This document shows positions 27,294 through 36,625 of a DNA stretch of 64,000 nt, in pieces. Position 1 is the stretch's first letter, and the number at the start of each line of letters is the position of its first letter. The position numbers and the translations under genes are program-made. Origin of the DNA: an uncultured Alphaproteobacteria bacterium (GTDB lineage: Bacteria > Pseudomonadota > Alphaproteobacteria > Micavibrionales > Micavibrionaceae); NCBI GenBank assembly GCA_937923625.1, contig CALDTV010000009.1, positions 62,001-126,000 on the forward strand, read 5' to 3'. The notes beneath the pieces are model-generated. The model was not told where the DNA came from. It was given only the letters and a program-made list of their open reading frames with translations, and ran no database searches.

Positions 27294-28193
27294 ATGATTA
27301 TTCCGAATATCTTAAAGCTGGAACAACCCGAAAAGCCGCTACCGCTTATTTTTGACTCCCCCCATAGCGGAACCATCATGCCGCCAGATTTTAACCCCAC
27401 CTGTAGCACCGATGAAATAACCCGTACCGCAGATTTATATGTTGATGACCTGTTTAGCACCGCACCCGATCATGGCGCGTCGCTTCTGACGGCGTTGTTC
27501 CCACGTAGCTATTTGGACGTAAACCGCGCCAGCGATGATATTGATCCAGAGCTTTATGAAGGTACGTGGCCAGATAATGCCGCTTACCCCGCCAACCCGA
27601 CCAACCGTTCCTACGCGGGAATTGGGCTTATTCGTCGCCTTTTAAAACCAGGATGGCCCTTATATGATTCGCCGCTCACCTTTGATCAAATATGTCAGCG
27701 CATCGAAACCTATCATCAGCCATATCATCAAATATTAGAAAAACTTATTGATGACGCCCATTATAATTATGGCGCGTCTTGGCATATTAACTGCCATTCC
27801 ATGCCCTCCGCCAGTGCGCAAAAATCAAACAAACGCGGGGCAATGGCGCGGGTTAATCCGTTTATTCCGCCAGATATCGTGCTGGGGGATCGGGATGGCA
27901 CCAGCTGTGATTTGGTCTTTACACGGGCTGTACGTGCCTTTTTTACCGAAAAAGGCTACCAAGTTGCGGTAAATGATCCCTATAAAGGGGTTGAATTGGT
28001 GAATCGCTATTCCGCCCCCTCAAAAGGACGCCATTCCCTGCAAATAGAAATCTCCCGCGGACTTTACCTAAATGAAGAAAATTATGTAAAATCAAACGGT
28101 TATACGAAGCTACAATCCGATCTGTCTGATTTCATTGGCTTTTGTGCCACTTACACCAAGGAAAACCTTGCAGCTATTGCCGCAGAGGAATGA
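27294..28193 (+). CDS. N-formylglutamate amidohydrolase family protein
   Basis: A 299-residue zinc-hydrolase-like protein of the N-formylglutamate amidohydrolase family. Landmarks are LIFDSPHSGTIMPPDF with the Ser/His metal-site region, DLYVDDLF, RSYLDVNRASDDIDP, WHINCHSMPS, and QIEISRGLYLNEE near the C-terminus. The family hydrolyses N-formyl-L-glutamate at the end of the five-step histidine degradation route. No hut genes are visible here, so the true substrate may differ. It stands between two of the long envelope proteins on the same strand. Confidence 0.9.
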   Translation: MIIPNILKLEQPEKPLPLIFDSPHSGTIMPPDFNPTCSTDEITRTADLYVDDLFSTAPDHGASLLTALFPRSYLDVNRASDDIDPELYEGTWPDNAAYPANPTNRSYAGIGLIRRLLKPGWPLYDSPLTFDQICQRIETYHQPYHQILEKLIDDAHYNYGASWHINCHSMPSASAQKSNKRGAMARVNPFIPPDIVLGDRDGTSCDLVFTRAVRAFFTEKGYQVAVNDPYKGVELVNRYSAPSKGRHSLQIEISRGLYLNEENYVKSNGYTKLQSDLSDFIGFCATYTKENLAAIAAEE

Positions 28194-28306
28194 CCTCTCA
28201 AAACGTCAAAACGCCTTGTAGTTATGACAAAACTTCTTGTTTTTTTGCATTGTCATGCGTATACATATTACACTATAAGATGTAGCAAATAAGTAGGTGT
28301 GTAAAA

Positions 28307-30769
28307 ATGGCAATAGATAATTTAGATGATGTTTTAGAATTAGCTGAACGTGCAGATCTAACCCCAAAGGGAAGAAAGCCTGATTTAATGGCCCCCATTA
28401 ATTTACCGGGTCACCCGCACCCTAAGAATACAATTAAGACTTCAGTTCACCCAGACTCACCCTTAGCCAATTTCTTCCGCAGAGTAAGAGAAGCCAACCA
28501 ACCTGCACATCCACCTTTGACAGCATCAATGGAAATATCTGATAACGCGCCAGAAGTTGGCAGCATACCCACAGAAGCAGCAGAATTCACAGCCCCATCT
28601 GACTTATCCGACCTCACCGCCGCCTCTGCCCTTCTAACAAGCGTTAATACACTTATCGCAGAAGCAGGGCACGAAGGTTCTTTTTCTAGCATCACCGAGC
28701 TCTCGAAATTTGCCTCAGAGCCAGAGATGCTTCCCGCCTTAATGCACACTCTCCAAAAAGGTGCAAAAGAATTTAAAGCTTACTTTGAAGAAAAACCCGA
28801 GAAAGCCATAAACGGCTCACACGCTGACACCCCTTGGTTAACCCTTGCGGAACACACCGAGGCCGAAAACCGTGTTGCGGCGTTTAACGAACAATTTGCC
28901 GAAGACGTAACAACAAATTTAGAGGATTTAGATATTCACTCCATTCAACTTGCCGCTATTCAAAACACGTTGGATCGCTTGGCATTAAACAAGCAAGACA
29001 CGATGGAGCCCCCTTATCAATTGCGCCCCGAAAACATACCGCAAACCGTTTCATTCAAACAAAAGCTATCAAACGCTTTTGCTTCAGTATCTAAAACAAT
29101 ATCATCTTTTGTTGCTGGCCTTAAACCTCAACCTTGGGAAAACCCACATATTCCTGACCACGTAGGCGCTGCTAGCTTTTATAGCTCGCAAAGTGAGGTT
29201 GAGGCTGAACCTGAAGAGACATTACAAACCGCAAAAGTTATTGATTTGGCAAAACATAGAAGAGCAAAAACTGCAACGGCAATAAAAGCTTTACGTTCAG
29301 GCGCCGCAGCAGCAGCCATTGCCGCCGTCGCCTTTGTTAATCCCTTGTCAGATGGCACGAACAAAATCCCCTTATCAGAAATGGCTGGTGATATCCCTGC
29401 GGCAATTACTGCAGAAGCAGAAACACCAGTTCCCATGACGCAGACAGTAGCTATTGAAACCGCATTTATAGAGCCTGCAGTTGAAAGTGCACCCCATGCA
29501 CTTATTTTACCATCAGAAGTCGAAGTACCAAGCTTCGTATCAACAGGACAAACAGAAAGATTTTTAGGGTTAACCGACCCTTCATTAGCCGCAAAGTTAC
29601 CGGAGATATCAGATCCGCGTACAAAAGAAACAGCCATACTACTAGGAGGAACACCACCCCTAACCAATCCGCCTAAAATCACATTGCCACAAGATATCAT
29701 TTTACCAACGGTTTCCGTTATTAAAACAGCCGCAATTTCAAACACATCAGAAACAAAAATAGTAGAATCACTAGCTACAACGCAAACAAAACCAGCCCCA
29801 ATAGAAACCGGGGCAACTCCATTGGTAAGCCAAGAGGAAATTGACGCTGCAATGATTGTTCAGGCGGAACGTTTGCAATCAGCCTTAGGCAATAGAGCAG
29901 ACGGTCAACAATTTCTTCGTTCTCTTGAACTCACAGAATCTAGCTTTATTCGCGGGGCAGTCAGTCCAAAAGGTGCTCTAGGGCCACTTCAGGTAATGCC
30001 TGCCACAGCGCCCGAAGCAGCAGCAGAAGCAGGCGTTCCTTTCGATGAAAATTTATATAAAAATCCTACATCAGATAGAGGCTACGCATACGCTATATTA
30101 ATTGGTAAAGCCTATTTAGCCGCACGCGTTGAACAATTTGGTGATCTTGCTGCAGCCTTAGCAGGTTACAATTGGGGGCCAGGAAATGTGGCTAAATACA
30201 CAGACAGAGTTGGCTCCCCCGCTGATGGCACAATCAGTCAAGTCGCGTGGCTTGCTGGCACACCGTCAGAAACACAAGGCCATGTTAGAAAAACCTTTGA
30301 AAATGCGGGCTTAACTCTCAGCAATACCGCCCCGAACAGAGTTGCATCAACGCCAGTACCGCGCGAAAATCCACGTAGAGCATTTGCAGCGAATACAGCT
30401 CCTTTGACCACCACTTCGACCGTTGCCTTAGCCAGCGCTACAAATCCTCAGCCCACGGCAAGGCAGACAGGCTTATATGATAGGGCTAACCATGTTCGCG
30501 CTAATAGAACTGTTACACAAGCTTATATAACAAAACCGCTTGCAACACCAATAGAGCCATACACTTCTGGTTCGGCAACGGTCTACGCTACAACACTGGG
30601 CGGAGGAATAGATTATGGCACTCCAGCAACAAACGGCGGTTCACTGCTGGTCCCTGCTTCGTTTAATGCCCCTGCAACAGGTATAGCAACTCACAGCCCT
30701 ATAGAAAACGGACAGTTTTATAAAGGGCCAGACGGTAATGTGTATCAGCAAGTAAATCTTGACCTTTAA
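28307..30769 (+). CDS. Large membrane-anchored protein with lytic transglycosylase (SLT) domain
   Basis: An 820-residue protein with three parts. Residues 1-320 are cytosolic, acidic and helical. One membrane helix lies at about 322-347 (SGAAAAAIAAVAFVNPL). A Pro/Thr-rich periplasmic half contains an SLT domain at about 515-640. The SLT motifs are LELTESSF with catalytic Glu544, KGALGPLQVMPATA and ALAGYNWGPGNV. It should cleave peptidoglycan between MurNAc and GlcNAc. A cytosolic N-terminal domain fused to an SLT domain is unusual and suggests that signals are passed across the membrane or that the enzyme is recruited to an assembly. The region after the SLT domain is low complexity. Confidence 0.82.
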   Translation: MAIDNLDDVLELAERADLTPKGRKPDLMAPINLPGHPHPKNTIKTSVHPDSPLANFFRRVREANQPAHPPLTASMEISDNAPEVGSIPTEAAEFTAPSDLSDLTAASALLTSVNTLIAEAGHEGSFSSITELSKFASEPEMLPALMHTLQKGAKEFKAYFEEKPEKAINGSHADTPWLTLAEHTEAENRVAAFNEQFAEDVTTNLEDLDIHSIQLAAIQNTLDRLALNKQDTMEPPYQLRPENIPQTVSFKQKLSNAFASVSKTISSFVAGLKPQPWENPHIPDHVGAASFYSSQSEVEAEPEETLQTAKVIDLAKHRRAKTATAIKALRSGAAAAAIAAVAFVNPLSDGTNKIPLSEMAGDIPAAITAEAETPVPMTQTVAIETAFIEPAVESAPHALILPSEVEVPSFVSTGQTERFLGLTDPSLAAKLPEISDPRTKETAILLGGTPPLTNPPKITLPQDIILPTVSVIKTAAISNTSETKIVESLATTQTKPAPIETGATPLVSQEEIDAAMIVQAERLQSALGNRADGQQFLRSLELTESSFIRGAVSPKGALGPLQVMPATAPEAAAEAGVPFDENLYKNPTSDRGYAYAILIGKAYLAARVEQFGDLAAALAGYNWGPGNVAKYTDRVGSPADGTISQVAWLAGTPSETQGHVRKTFENAGLTLSNTAPNRVASTPVPRENPRRAFAANTAPLTTTSTVALASATNPQPTARQTGLYDRANHVRANRTVTQAYITKPLATPIEPYTSGSATVYATTLGGGIDYGTPATNGGSLLVPASFNAPATGIATHSPIENGQFYKGPDGNVYQQVNLDL

Positions 30770-30775
30770 TATTAC

Positions 30776-31474
30776 TTAAAAATCAAAATTATTCTTCAAT
30801 GCCTGATCCAATTCGGGCATTGAAGCTTTTATGCCCAAGTCATCAAAACTCGTCACCCCTGCGTCGGAAATACCGCAGGGGACGATACCGTTAAAATGGG
30901 ATAGGTCAGGATTTATGTTTATGGATATACCGTGATACGTCACCCAATGCCGAACACGTACACCAACCGCCGCAATTTTTGCTTCTTTAGGCATCAAATT
31001 ATTTAGGGGCACGCCGTTTCGTTTATTGTGATGGCTTTTTAAATCGACCCAAATCCCTACACGCCCCTCACGTTTTTCGCCAATAATATCAAATTGTTGC
31101 AGGCTATTGATGATCCAATCTTCTAAATTCGATACGTATTGTTTTATATCTGGTGCGCTTTGGCGTTTTTTTAAATCTAACATCACATAAGCAACGCGCT
31201 GCCCTGGCCCGTGATAAGTATATTGGCCGCCGCGCCCTGTTTCATAAACAGGGAATTTACTCTCCCCTTTGGCATCTTTTATCAAATCATCCCCCTTGGC
31301 ACTTGTCCCTGCAGTATATAGCGGTGGATGTTCTAACAACCAAATCATCTCTGGCGCTGTCCCCGCCCGTATCGCCGCCACACGCGCCTCCATTTCGGCC
31401 ACTGCCTCCTCATAAGGTACGGGCGCTGCAGATGCTTTCCATTCAATCTTGCTGTTATGTTCATTCATGGGCAC
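30776..31474 (-). CDS. lipB: Octanoyltransferase LipB
   Basis: The 232-residue enzyme transfers octanoyl from ACP to lipoyl domains, the first step of protein lipoylation. Motifs are [20 protein letters not shown], then [17 protein letters not shown] with KIAAVGVRV carrying the conserved lysine, and [15 protein letters not shown] with the catalytic cysteine. Length is normal. It is convergent with the SLT protein, whose stop is only 6 bp away. Lipoylation is needed by GcvH, which links it functionally to gcvPB at the start of the window. The gene overlaps no neighbour. Confidence 0.94.
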   Translation of the reverse strand: MPMNEHNSKIEWKASAAPVPYEEAVAEMEARVAAIRAGTAPEMIWLLEHPPLYTAGTSAKGDDLIKDAKGESKFPVYETGRGGQYTYHGPGQRVAYVMLDLKKRQSAPDIKQYVSNLEDWIINSLQQFDIIGEKREGRVGIWVDLKSHHNKRNGVPLNNLMPKEAKIAAVGVRVRHWVTYHGISININPDLSHFNGIVPCGISDAGVTSFDDLGIKASMPELDQALKNNFDF

Positions 31475-31580
31475 AAAATGCCAATAATATGCATAAAGCG
31501 CAATAAGCTATCTTGCCCCCCTTCTTCTTATTTGTTACCACTTCGTTTCTACTATTTTAGGTTAAGTAAACTTAAAAAAT

Positions 31581-31667
31581 GCGGTCGTGGCGGAATGGTA
31601 GACGCGCAGCGTTGAGGTCGCTGTGGGAGATAATCCCGTGGAAGTTCGACTCTTCTCGACCGCACCA
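31581..31667 (+). tRNA. tRNA-Leu (anticodon GAG)
   Basis: The acceptor stem GCGGTCG / CGACCGC closes the cloverleaf, with discriminator A and an encoded CCA (31665-31667). The anticodon stem CAGCG / CGCTG encloses loop TTGAGGT with GAG at 31614-31616. A long class II variable arm (around GGGAGATAATCCC) and a GTTCGAC T-loop follow. No integrase gene or attachment duplication is visible nearby. Confidence 0.95.
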
Positions 31668-31743
31668 CTTAATTAAAAAGCCGTCAGACGCAAAGATGCG
31701 TGGACGCTGGAATAAGTCAAAGAACAATAAGAGGGTGTAAAAA

Positions 31744-34029
31744 ATGTCAAAAGATCAGGATAAATTGCGCGAAGCGGCGCTTGATTACCACCGTACGGGC
31801 CCCGGTAAAATCTCGATGAAGCCAATCACCCAGTTGGAAACCCAGCGCGATTTGGCGCTCGCTTATTCCCCTGGCGTGGCGGTTCCTTGTGAAGAGATTG
31901 CGGCTGACCCGTTAAAAGCGCTTGATTATACATCGCGCGGGAATGTGGTGGCGGTTATCTCTAACGGGACAGCGGTTCTTGGTCTTGGTGATATTGGCGC
32001 GTTAGCGTCAAAGCCCGTGATGGAAGGGAAATGTGTTCTTTTCAAAAAATTCGCAGGCATTGATTCTTTTGACATTGAAGTCGATGAGACAGACGTCGAT
32101 AAATTCTGTGATGCGATTGCAATGTTAGAGCCTTCCTTTGGCGGTATTAACCTTGAAGACATCAAAGCGCCAGAATGTTTCGAAATTGAACGCCGCTTGA
32201 AAGAGCGCATGAACATTCCTGTCTTCCATGACGACCAACATGGAACAGCGATTATCGTTTCTGCCGCCTTTACCAACTGGCTGGAGATACAAGGACGCAA
32301 AATCACGGATGTAAAATTGGTTGCCAATGGCGCGGGCGCGTCTGCGATGGCTTGTTTAAATCTATTGGTCGAAGTCGGATTGCCCAAAGATAACATTACC
32401 GTCTGTGACCGCAACGGCGTGATCTACAAAGGGCGCGGCGAAGGCATGGACGAGCATAAAGAAAAATATGCCGTCGAGACAAACGCCCGTAGCTTAACCG
32501 ATGCCATGGAAGGCGCGGACGTCTTCCTTGGTCTGTCTGGCCCTAACATGGTGACTAGCGAAATGGCGGGTAGCATGGCGGATGCGCCGCTTATCATGGC
32601 ACTTGCCAACCCAACCCCTGAAATCATGCCAGAAGAAGCCGTCAAAGGCTCTCCTAATGCAATTGTGTGTACGGGTCGTTCGGATTTCACCAACCAAGTG
32701 AACAACGTGCTATGTTTCCCGTTCCTCTTCCGTGGGGCGCTCGATGTAGGTGCGACAGCGATTAACGAAGAAATGAAATTGGCCTGTGTGAAGGCCATTG
32801 CCGCGCTGGCGCGTAAAGAAGTCACCCCCGAAGTCGCCGCGATTTACCCTGGCGAAACCATGGAATTCGGACGTGATTATATGATCCCAAAACCATTCGA
32901 CCCACGTTTGGGCGTGGAGCTTCCGATAGCCGTTGCCAAGGCCGCCATGGATAGCGGCGTTGCCGCCCGCCCGATTGAAGATTTTGATGCGTACCGTCAA
33001 AAACTGCAACAATTCCACAATCAATCAAACCTTGTGATGCGCCCTGTCTTTGGCGAAGCACAGAAAAACCCACAACGCGTTGTCTACGCCGAAGGCGAAG
33101 AGGAAAACGTGCTGCGCGCCGTGCAAATGGCTGTGGATGAAGGGGTCGCAAAACCAATCATCATTGGTCGCCGCGGCGTTGTCGAAGAACGCATTAGCCG
33201 CCTGAGCCTGCGCATAAAAGAAGGTAGTGAGTTCGAGCTTTGTGACCCTGAAGACGATCCCCGCTACCGTGATTACTGGACAAGCTATTTAAAGCTAACA
33301 GAGCGCAAAGGCGTCACGCCAGCGATGGCTAAAAATATTATCCGCACCGACACAACGGCGATTGCCGCCTTGATGTTGGAAAAAGGCGAAGCCGATGCCA
33401 TGATTTGCGGAACCGTTGGTGATTACCAAGAACATTTACGTGAGATTACTGATGTCATTGGTTTAAAAGACGGCGTTGAAACCGCCGCCGCGCTGCGTTT
33501 ATTAATCCTGCCTAACCGTGGCAATTATTTTGTCTCTGACACGCATGTTAATCCGAACCCCTCTGTCTCACAGATTTCTGAAATGACATTATTGGCGGCG
33601 GAACGTGTGCGTGCCTTTGGTTTAGAGCCGCGCGTTGCGATGATGTCTCATTCAAACTTCGGCTCACACAGTGACCCTAGCGCTATAAAAATGCGCGAAG
33701 CCTGTGTTGAGGTCAAAAAGCGTGACTCGAACCTGATGGTGGATGGCGAAATGCACGCCGATACGGCGCTCTCTCCAAAAGTGCGTGAGACAATCATGCC
33801 GAATTCTTCATTAGAAGGCGAAGCAAACTTACTGATCATGCCAAATATGGATGCGGCCAATATCTCGTTTAACATGTTGAAGATTCTCGGCGAAGGCATC
33901 CCTGTCGGGCCGATGTTATTAGGCGTCAATAAACCAGCCCATATTTTAACATCAGCCACAACCTCTCGCGGTATCCTTAATATGACCGCCGTGGCGTGTG
34001 TTGATGCGCAAACACGTGAGAAGAAGTAA
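31744..34029 (+). CDS. maeB: NADP-dependent malic enzyme, malic/phosphotransacetylase fusion
   Basis: The 761-residue cytosolic enzyme oxidatively decarboxylates malate to pyruvate. The N-terminal malic domain (about 1-430) shows LAYSPGVAVPC, FDIEVDETDVDKFCD, VFHDDQHGTAIIV and a Rossmann motif VANGAGASAMACL. The C-terminal domain (about 435-761) resembles phosphate acetyltransferase but in MaeB-type proteins is regulatory and lacks that activity. Length equals the family norm. A GAGGGTG ribosome site precedes ATG 31744. It lies 76 bp behind tRNA-Leu on the same strand. Confidence 0.95.
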   Translation: MSKDQDKLREAALDYHRTGPGKISMKPITQLETQRDLALAYSPGVAVPCEEIAADPLKALDYTSRGNVVAVISNGTAVLGLGDIGALASKPVMEGKCVLFKKFAGIDSFDIEVDETDVDKFCDAIAMLEPSFGGINLEDIKAPECFEIERRLKERMNIPVFHDDQHGTAIIVSAAFTNWLEIQGRKITDVKLVANGAGASAMACLNLLVEVGLPKDNITVCDRNGVIYKGRGEGMDEHKEKYAVETNARSLTDAMEGADVFLGLSGPNMVTSEMAGSMADAPLIMALANPTPEIMPEEAVKGSPNAIVCTGRSDFTNQVNNVLCFPFLFRGALDVGATAINEEMKLACVKAIAALARKEVTPEVAAIYPGETMEFGRDYMIPKPFDPRLGVELPIAVAKAAMDSGVAARPIEDFDAYRQKLQQFHNQSNLVMRPVFGEAQKNPQRVVYAEGEEENVLRAVQMAVDEGVAKPIIIGRRGVVEERISRLSLRIKEGSEFELCDPEDDPRYRDYWTSYLKLTERKGVTPAMAKNIIRTDTTAIAALMLEKGEADAMICGTVGDYQEHLREITDVIGLKDGVETAAALRLLILPNRGNYFVSDTHVNPNPSVSQISEMTLLAAERVRAFGLEPRVAMMSHSNFGSHSDPSAIKMREACVEVKKRDSNLMVDGEMHADTALSPKVRETIMPNSSLEGEANLLIMPNMDAANISFNMLKILGEGIPVGPMLLGVNKPAHILTSATTSRGILNMTAVACVDAQTREKK

Positions 34030-34071
34030 ATTAATTTCCCTTCACACTAAGTGTACAAGGTTTTTAATATT

Positions 34072-34161
34072 GTCATTGCGAGGAACAGCGTGACGAAGCA
34101 ATCTAGCGTATTTTAATATGCACCCAGATTGACGCGTAGGCTTTTGTCTCCTCGCAATGAC
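34072..34161. repeat. Palindromic repeat family A, full copy between maeB and mgtE
   Basis: The left arm is GTCATTGCGAGGAACAGCG to GAAGCAATCTAG. The right arm is CCAGATTGACGCG to CTCCTCGCAATGAC, with the outer ends best preserved. Confidence 0.8.
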
Positions 34162-34231
34162 GGCATATCTCGCTGGGGCTTATCAAATGGAAACAACATG
34201 ACAAGCCAATCATAAATGCTATATTGCTAAA

Positions 34232-35662
34232 ATGACAACCAACGACCCTGCTAAGATTAAAGACGCTAACACACCCGATGTCGCCGAGGCATTTGAGGAG
34301 ATCGCTGAGACAACCCAGCAAGTTGGTTTAAGCGACGATACCATCCGTGAAATTACAGATGCTTTACGGGATGAAGCAAATGACGGTCACATTGCCCTCG
34401 TCAATGATTTGGGAATTGCGGACACAGCCGATCTTATCCAAAAAATCCCCCAAGATGACCGTAACAGCCTGTTAGAGGATGGCGGCACAGATATCGACCC
34501 ACAAGTCTTTTCCTATCTTGATGAAAACGTTCAGCGCTCTACCCTCTCCGCGATGGAGCCCGCAAAAGTGGCGGATATTCTCTCCGCCCTTGATAGTGAT
34601 GATGCGCTTGATCTGATTGAAAATCTGGACGAGGATTTCCAACAGCAAATTATTAAAAAATTATCCGCAAAAATTCGGATCGCGATTGAAGAAGGCCTCA
34701 CCTTCCCCGAAGAATCTGCGGGGCGTTTGATGCAACGCGAATATGTTGCCGTGCCGCAATTTTGGACAGTCGGTAAAGTGATTGATTACCTCCGCGCTGC
34801 GGGGGATGATTTACCGTCCGAATTTTACGACATCATCGTGATTGATCCGCTTTATCATGTGCGTGGGGAAATTCCGCTCAACCGCATTTTACGCTCTAAA
34901 CGATCACAAAAAATTGAAGAGCTGACATTGGATGAACTTCACACGATCCCCGCGGATATGGATCAAGAAGAAGCCGCTTATATTTTCCGCCGTGAAGGGC
35001 TGAACTCCGCCCCCGTTGTGGACAGCGACAACCGCCTCATCGGGGTGATTACCTTTGATGACATCATCGACGTTATCGACGAGGAAGCAGAAGAAGACAT
35101 CATGAAATTGGCGGGGGTTGAAGGCTCAGACTTTTACCGCGCCATTTTTTCCACCACCTCCAGCCGTTTTCGCTGGCTGTTTGTGAATTTAATAACCGCG
35201 ATTGCGGCCTCTATCGTTATTTCATTTTTCGACGCCACCATTGAACAAATTGTCGCGCTCGCCGTGCTCATGCCCATTGTCGCCAGTATGGGCGGCAATG
35301 CGGGCACACAAGCCCTCACCGTTGCCGTGCGCGCCCTCGCCACCAAAGAATTATCGGACACCAATACGCTCCGTGTGATTGGCAAAGAAACCATTGTTGG
35401 CACGCTGAACGGGATTGGCTTTGCGGTTATCATGGGGGTGATTGCGATGCTTTGGTTTGACAGCACCATGCTCGGCCTTGTGATTGGCGCGGCGATGATA
35501 ATTAATCTGGTTTTTGCAGGGCTATGCGGCGCGGGCATTCCTATTTTCTTAAACAAAATCGGCTCTGACCCCGCCCTTTCCTCCACCGTTCTTTTAACCA
35601 CCGTCACCGACGTGATCGGCTTCCTCGCCTTTTTGGGGCTGGCGTCAATCTTTTTGATATAG
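34232..35662 (+). CDS. mgtE: Magnesium transporter MgtE
   Basis: A 476-residue Mg2+ channel/transporter. An N-terminal superhelical domain (about 60-170) is followed by two CBS domains (about 170-300, including EEAAYIFRREGLNSAPVVDSD and GVITFDDIIDVIDEEAEED). Five membrane helices from about 315 form the pore, with MPIVASMGGNAGTQALTVAVRALATK written here as MPIVASMGGNAG and TQALTVAVRALA. The acidic connecting helix senses cytosolic Mg2+ and closes the pore. No M-box riboswitch is recognisable in the 202 bp upstream, which instead hold a palindromic repeat. Confidence 0.95.
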   Translation: MTTNDPAKIKDANTPDVAEAFEEIAETTQQVGLSDDTIREITDALRDEANDGHIALVNDLGIADTADLIQKIPQDDRNSLLEDGGTDIDPQVFSYLDENVQRSTLSAMEPAKVADILSALDSDDALDLIENLDEDFQQQIIKKLSAKIRIAIEEGLTFPEESAGRLMQREYVAVPQFWTVGKVIDYLRAAGDDLPSEFYDIIVIDPLYHVRGEIPLNRILRSKRSQKIEELTLDELHTIPADMDQEEAAYIFRREGLNSAPVVDSDNRLIGVITFDDIIDVIDEEAEEDIMKLAGVEGSDFYRAIFSTTSSRFRWLFVNLITAIAASIVISFFDATIEQIVALAVLMPIVASMGGNAGTQALTVAVRALATKELSDTNTLRVIGKETIVGTLNGIGFAVIMGVIAMLWFDSTMLGLVIGAAMIINLVFAGLCGAGIPIFLNKIGSDPALSSTVLLTTVTDVIGFLAFLGLASIFLI

Positions 35663-35680
35663 CTGCCGTCCCTTATCTAT

Positions 35681-35708
35681 GTCATCCTTCGGCTTGATCG
35701 AAGGATCC
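35681..35708. repeat. Inverted repeat family B, left copy flanking GIY-YIG gene
   Basis: GTCATCCTTCGGCTTGATCG and then AAGGATCC form a hairpin (ATCCTTCG / CGAAGGAT). The sequence is inverted relative to the copy at 36003-36028. Confidence 0.8.
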
Positions 35709-35715
35709 CTAGGCA

Positions 35716-36027
35716 ATGAAACAATATTATGTTTATATGATGAGCAATAAAAAACGCGGCACAATCTATATAGGCGTGACATCAGATTTGATTAAAAGAA
35801 TTTGGGAGCATAAAAATGGAGCATCTAAAGGCTTCACAACAAAATATAATTTAAAAAACCTTGTTTATTATGAAGTTCATTGTGATATTCGCCATGCAAT
35901 AAAAAGAGAAAAACGATTAAAATTATGGCTTCGCCAATGGAAAATAGAACTTATTGAAAAAGAAAATCCACACTGGCATGATCTTTACGAGAAAATTACG
36001 AGCCCCTTCGATCAAGTCGAAGGGTGA
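35716..36027 (+). CDS. GIY-YIG nuclease domain protein (copy 1)
   Basis: A 103-residue single-domain GIY-YIG protein of the small COG2827 type. The motif pair is YVYMMSNKKRGTIYIGVTSDL, seen here as YYVYMMSN (the GIY part) and TIYIGVTSDL (the YIG part). The catalytic-region arginine follows in LIKRIWEHK, and the acidic residue in LVYYEVHCDI. The domain cuts DNA in homing endonucleases and UvrC. The gene lies exactly between two inverted family B repeats, and its last eight codons plus stop are made of the right repeat. It is a clear paralogue of the gene at 52165-52455. Confidence 0.88.
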   Translation: MKQYYVYMMSNKKRGTIYIGVTSDLIKRIWEHKNGASKGFTTKYNLKNLVYYEVHCDIRHAIKREKRLKLWLRQWKIELIEKENPHWHDLYEKITSPFDQVEG

Positions 36028-36028
36028 C
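36003..36028. repeat. Inverted repeat family B, right copy flanking GIY-YIG gene
   Basis: CCCCTTCGATCAAGTCGAAG then GGTGAC pairs as CCCTTCG / CGAAGGG and is the inverse of the left copy with few mismatches. The TGA within GGGTGAC is the stop codon of the GIY-YIG gene. Confidence 0.8.
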
Positions 36029-36039
36029 AGAAGAAAAAA

Positions 36040-36573
36040 ATGACTGCTTCGAAACTTATACGCCCAAACGCTGATTTTAAAGATTCCTATTTGGAAGCTC
36101 TGGCAGAATATCATGCCGAAGGCCGCTATTTACACCAAGATATCAGCCTGCTTGGGGCAGATTTTGATAGCTTTATCAAAGAGCTTCGCGCGGAAAAAGA
36201 CTACCCCCATCAACCCTATCAAGACTGGGTCGAACCCGTGCCAGAAACAATTGTCTGGCTGGTTAAAGACGATAAATATATTGGCACGGTCGATATTCGT
36301 CACCGCCTCAATTGGCATTTGGAAAAGTGGGGTGGGAATGTTCATTTTAACGTCCGTCCTTCCATGCGCGGCATGGGATTCGGGTTAAAGATCCTTAAAA
36401 AAGCCATGCCCATTGTGAACTATCTAGGCATTGATAAAGCCTTAATTACTTTAAAACCCAGCGATGAAATCGCCATTAAGATTGTTGAAAAATGCGGCGG
36501 TGTTTTTGAAGATGAAACCGTCGCCACCGATAAATTTCCCGCCATGCGCCGCTATTGGCTCGATTGCACTTGA
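36040..36573 (+). CDS. GNAT-family N-acetyltransferase
   Basis: A 177-residue acetyltransferase of the GNAT fold. The acetyl-CoA loop is VRPSMRGMGFGLKILKKAM (around residues 104-122), preceded by the long strand TIVWLVKDDKYIGTVDIRH and followed by IDKALITLKPSDEIAIKIVEKCGG, shown as the alpha-beta pair ALITLKPSDEIA and IKIVEKCGG. The substrate is unknown; the overall pattern is close to acetyltransferases acting on small molecules. It begins 13 bp after the family B repeat and may have been the original downstream neighbour of mgtE before the GIY-YIG unit arrived. Confidence 0.85.
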   Translation: MTASKLIRPNADFKDSYLEALAEYHAEGRYLHQDISLLGADFDSFIKELRAEKDYPHQPYQDWVEPVPETIVWLVKDDKYIGTVDIRHRLNWHLEKWGGNVHFNVRPSMRGMGFGLKILKKAMPIVNYLGIDKALITLKPSDEIAIKIVEKCGGVFEDETVATDKFPAMRRYWLDCT

Positions 36574-36625
36574 CTTTTATTATACATAATGTTAATTAGC
36601 TGGAATTATTATTATGGAGTAAAAA

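Noticed and set aside
29179-29745. 188-codon minus-strand ORF opposite the SLT protein gene
   Set aside because: It is antisense to the low-complexity stretch of a gene whose SLT motifs are clear, with Ser/Ala/Val-rich nonsense sequence.
31581-31667. tRNA-Leu as an integration site of a genomic island
   Set aside because: No integrase gene and no duplicated 3' tRNA fragment are visible in the following sequence, which is ordinary maeB.
34022-34231. M-box or other Mg2+ riboswitch before mgtE
   Set aside because: The region is mostly a family A palindrome. I see no conserved multi-stem leader architecture.
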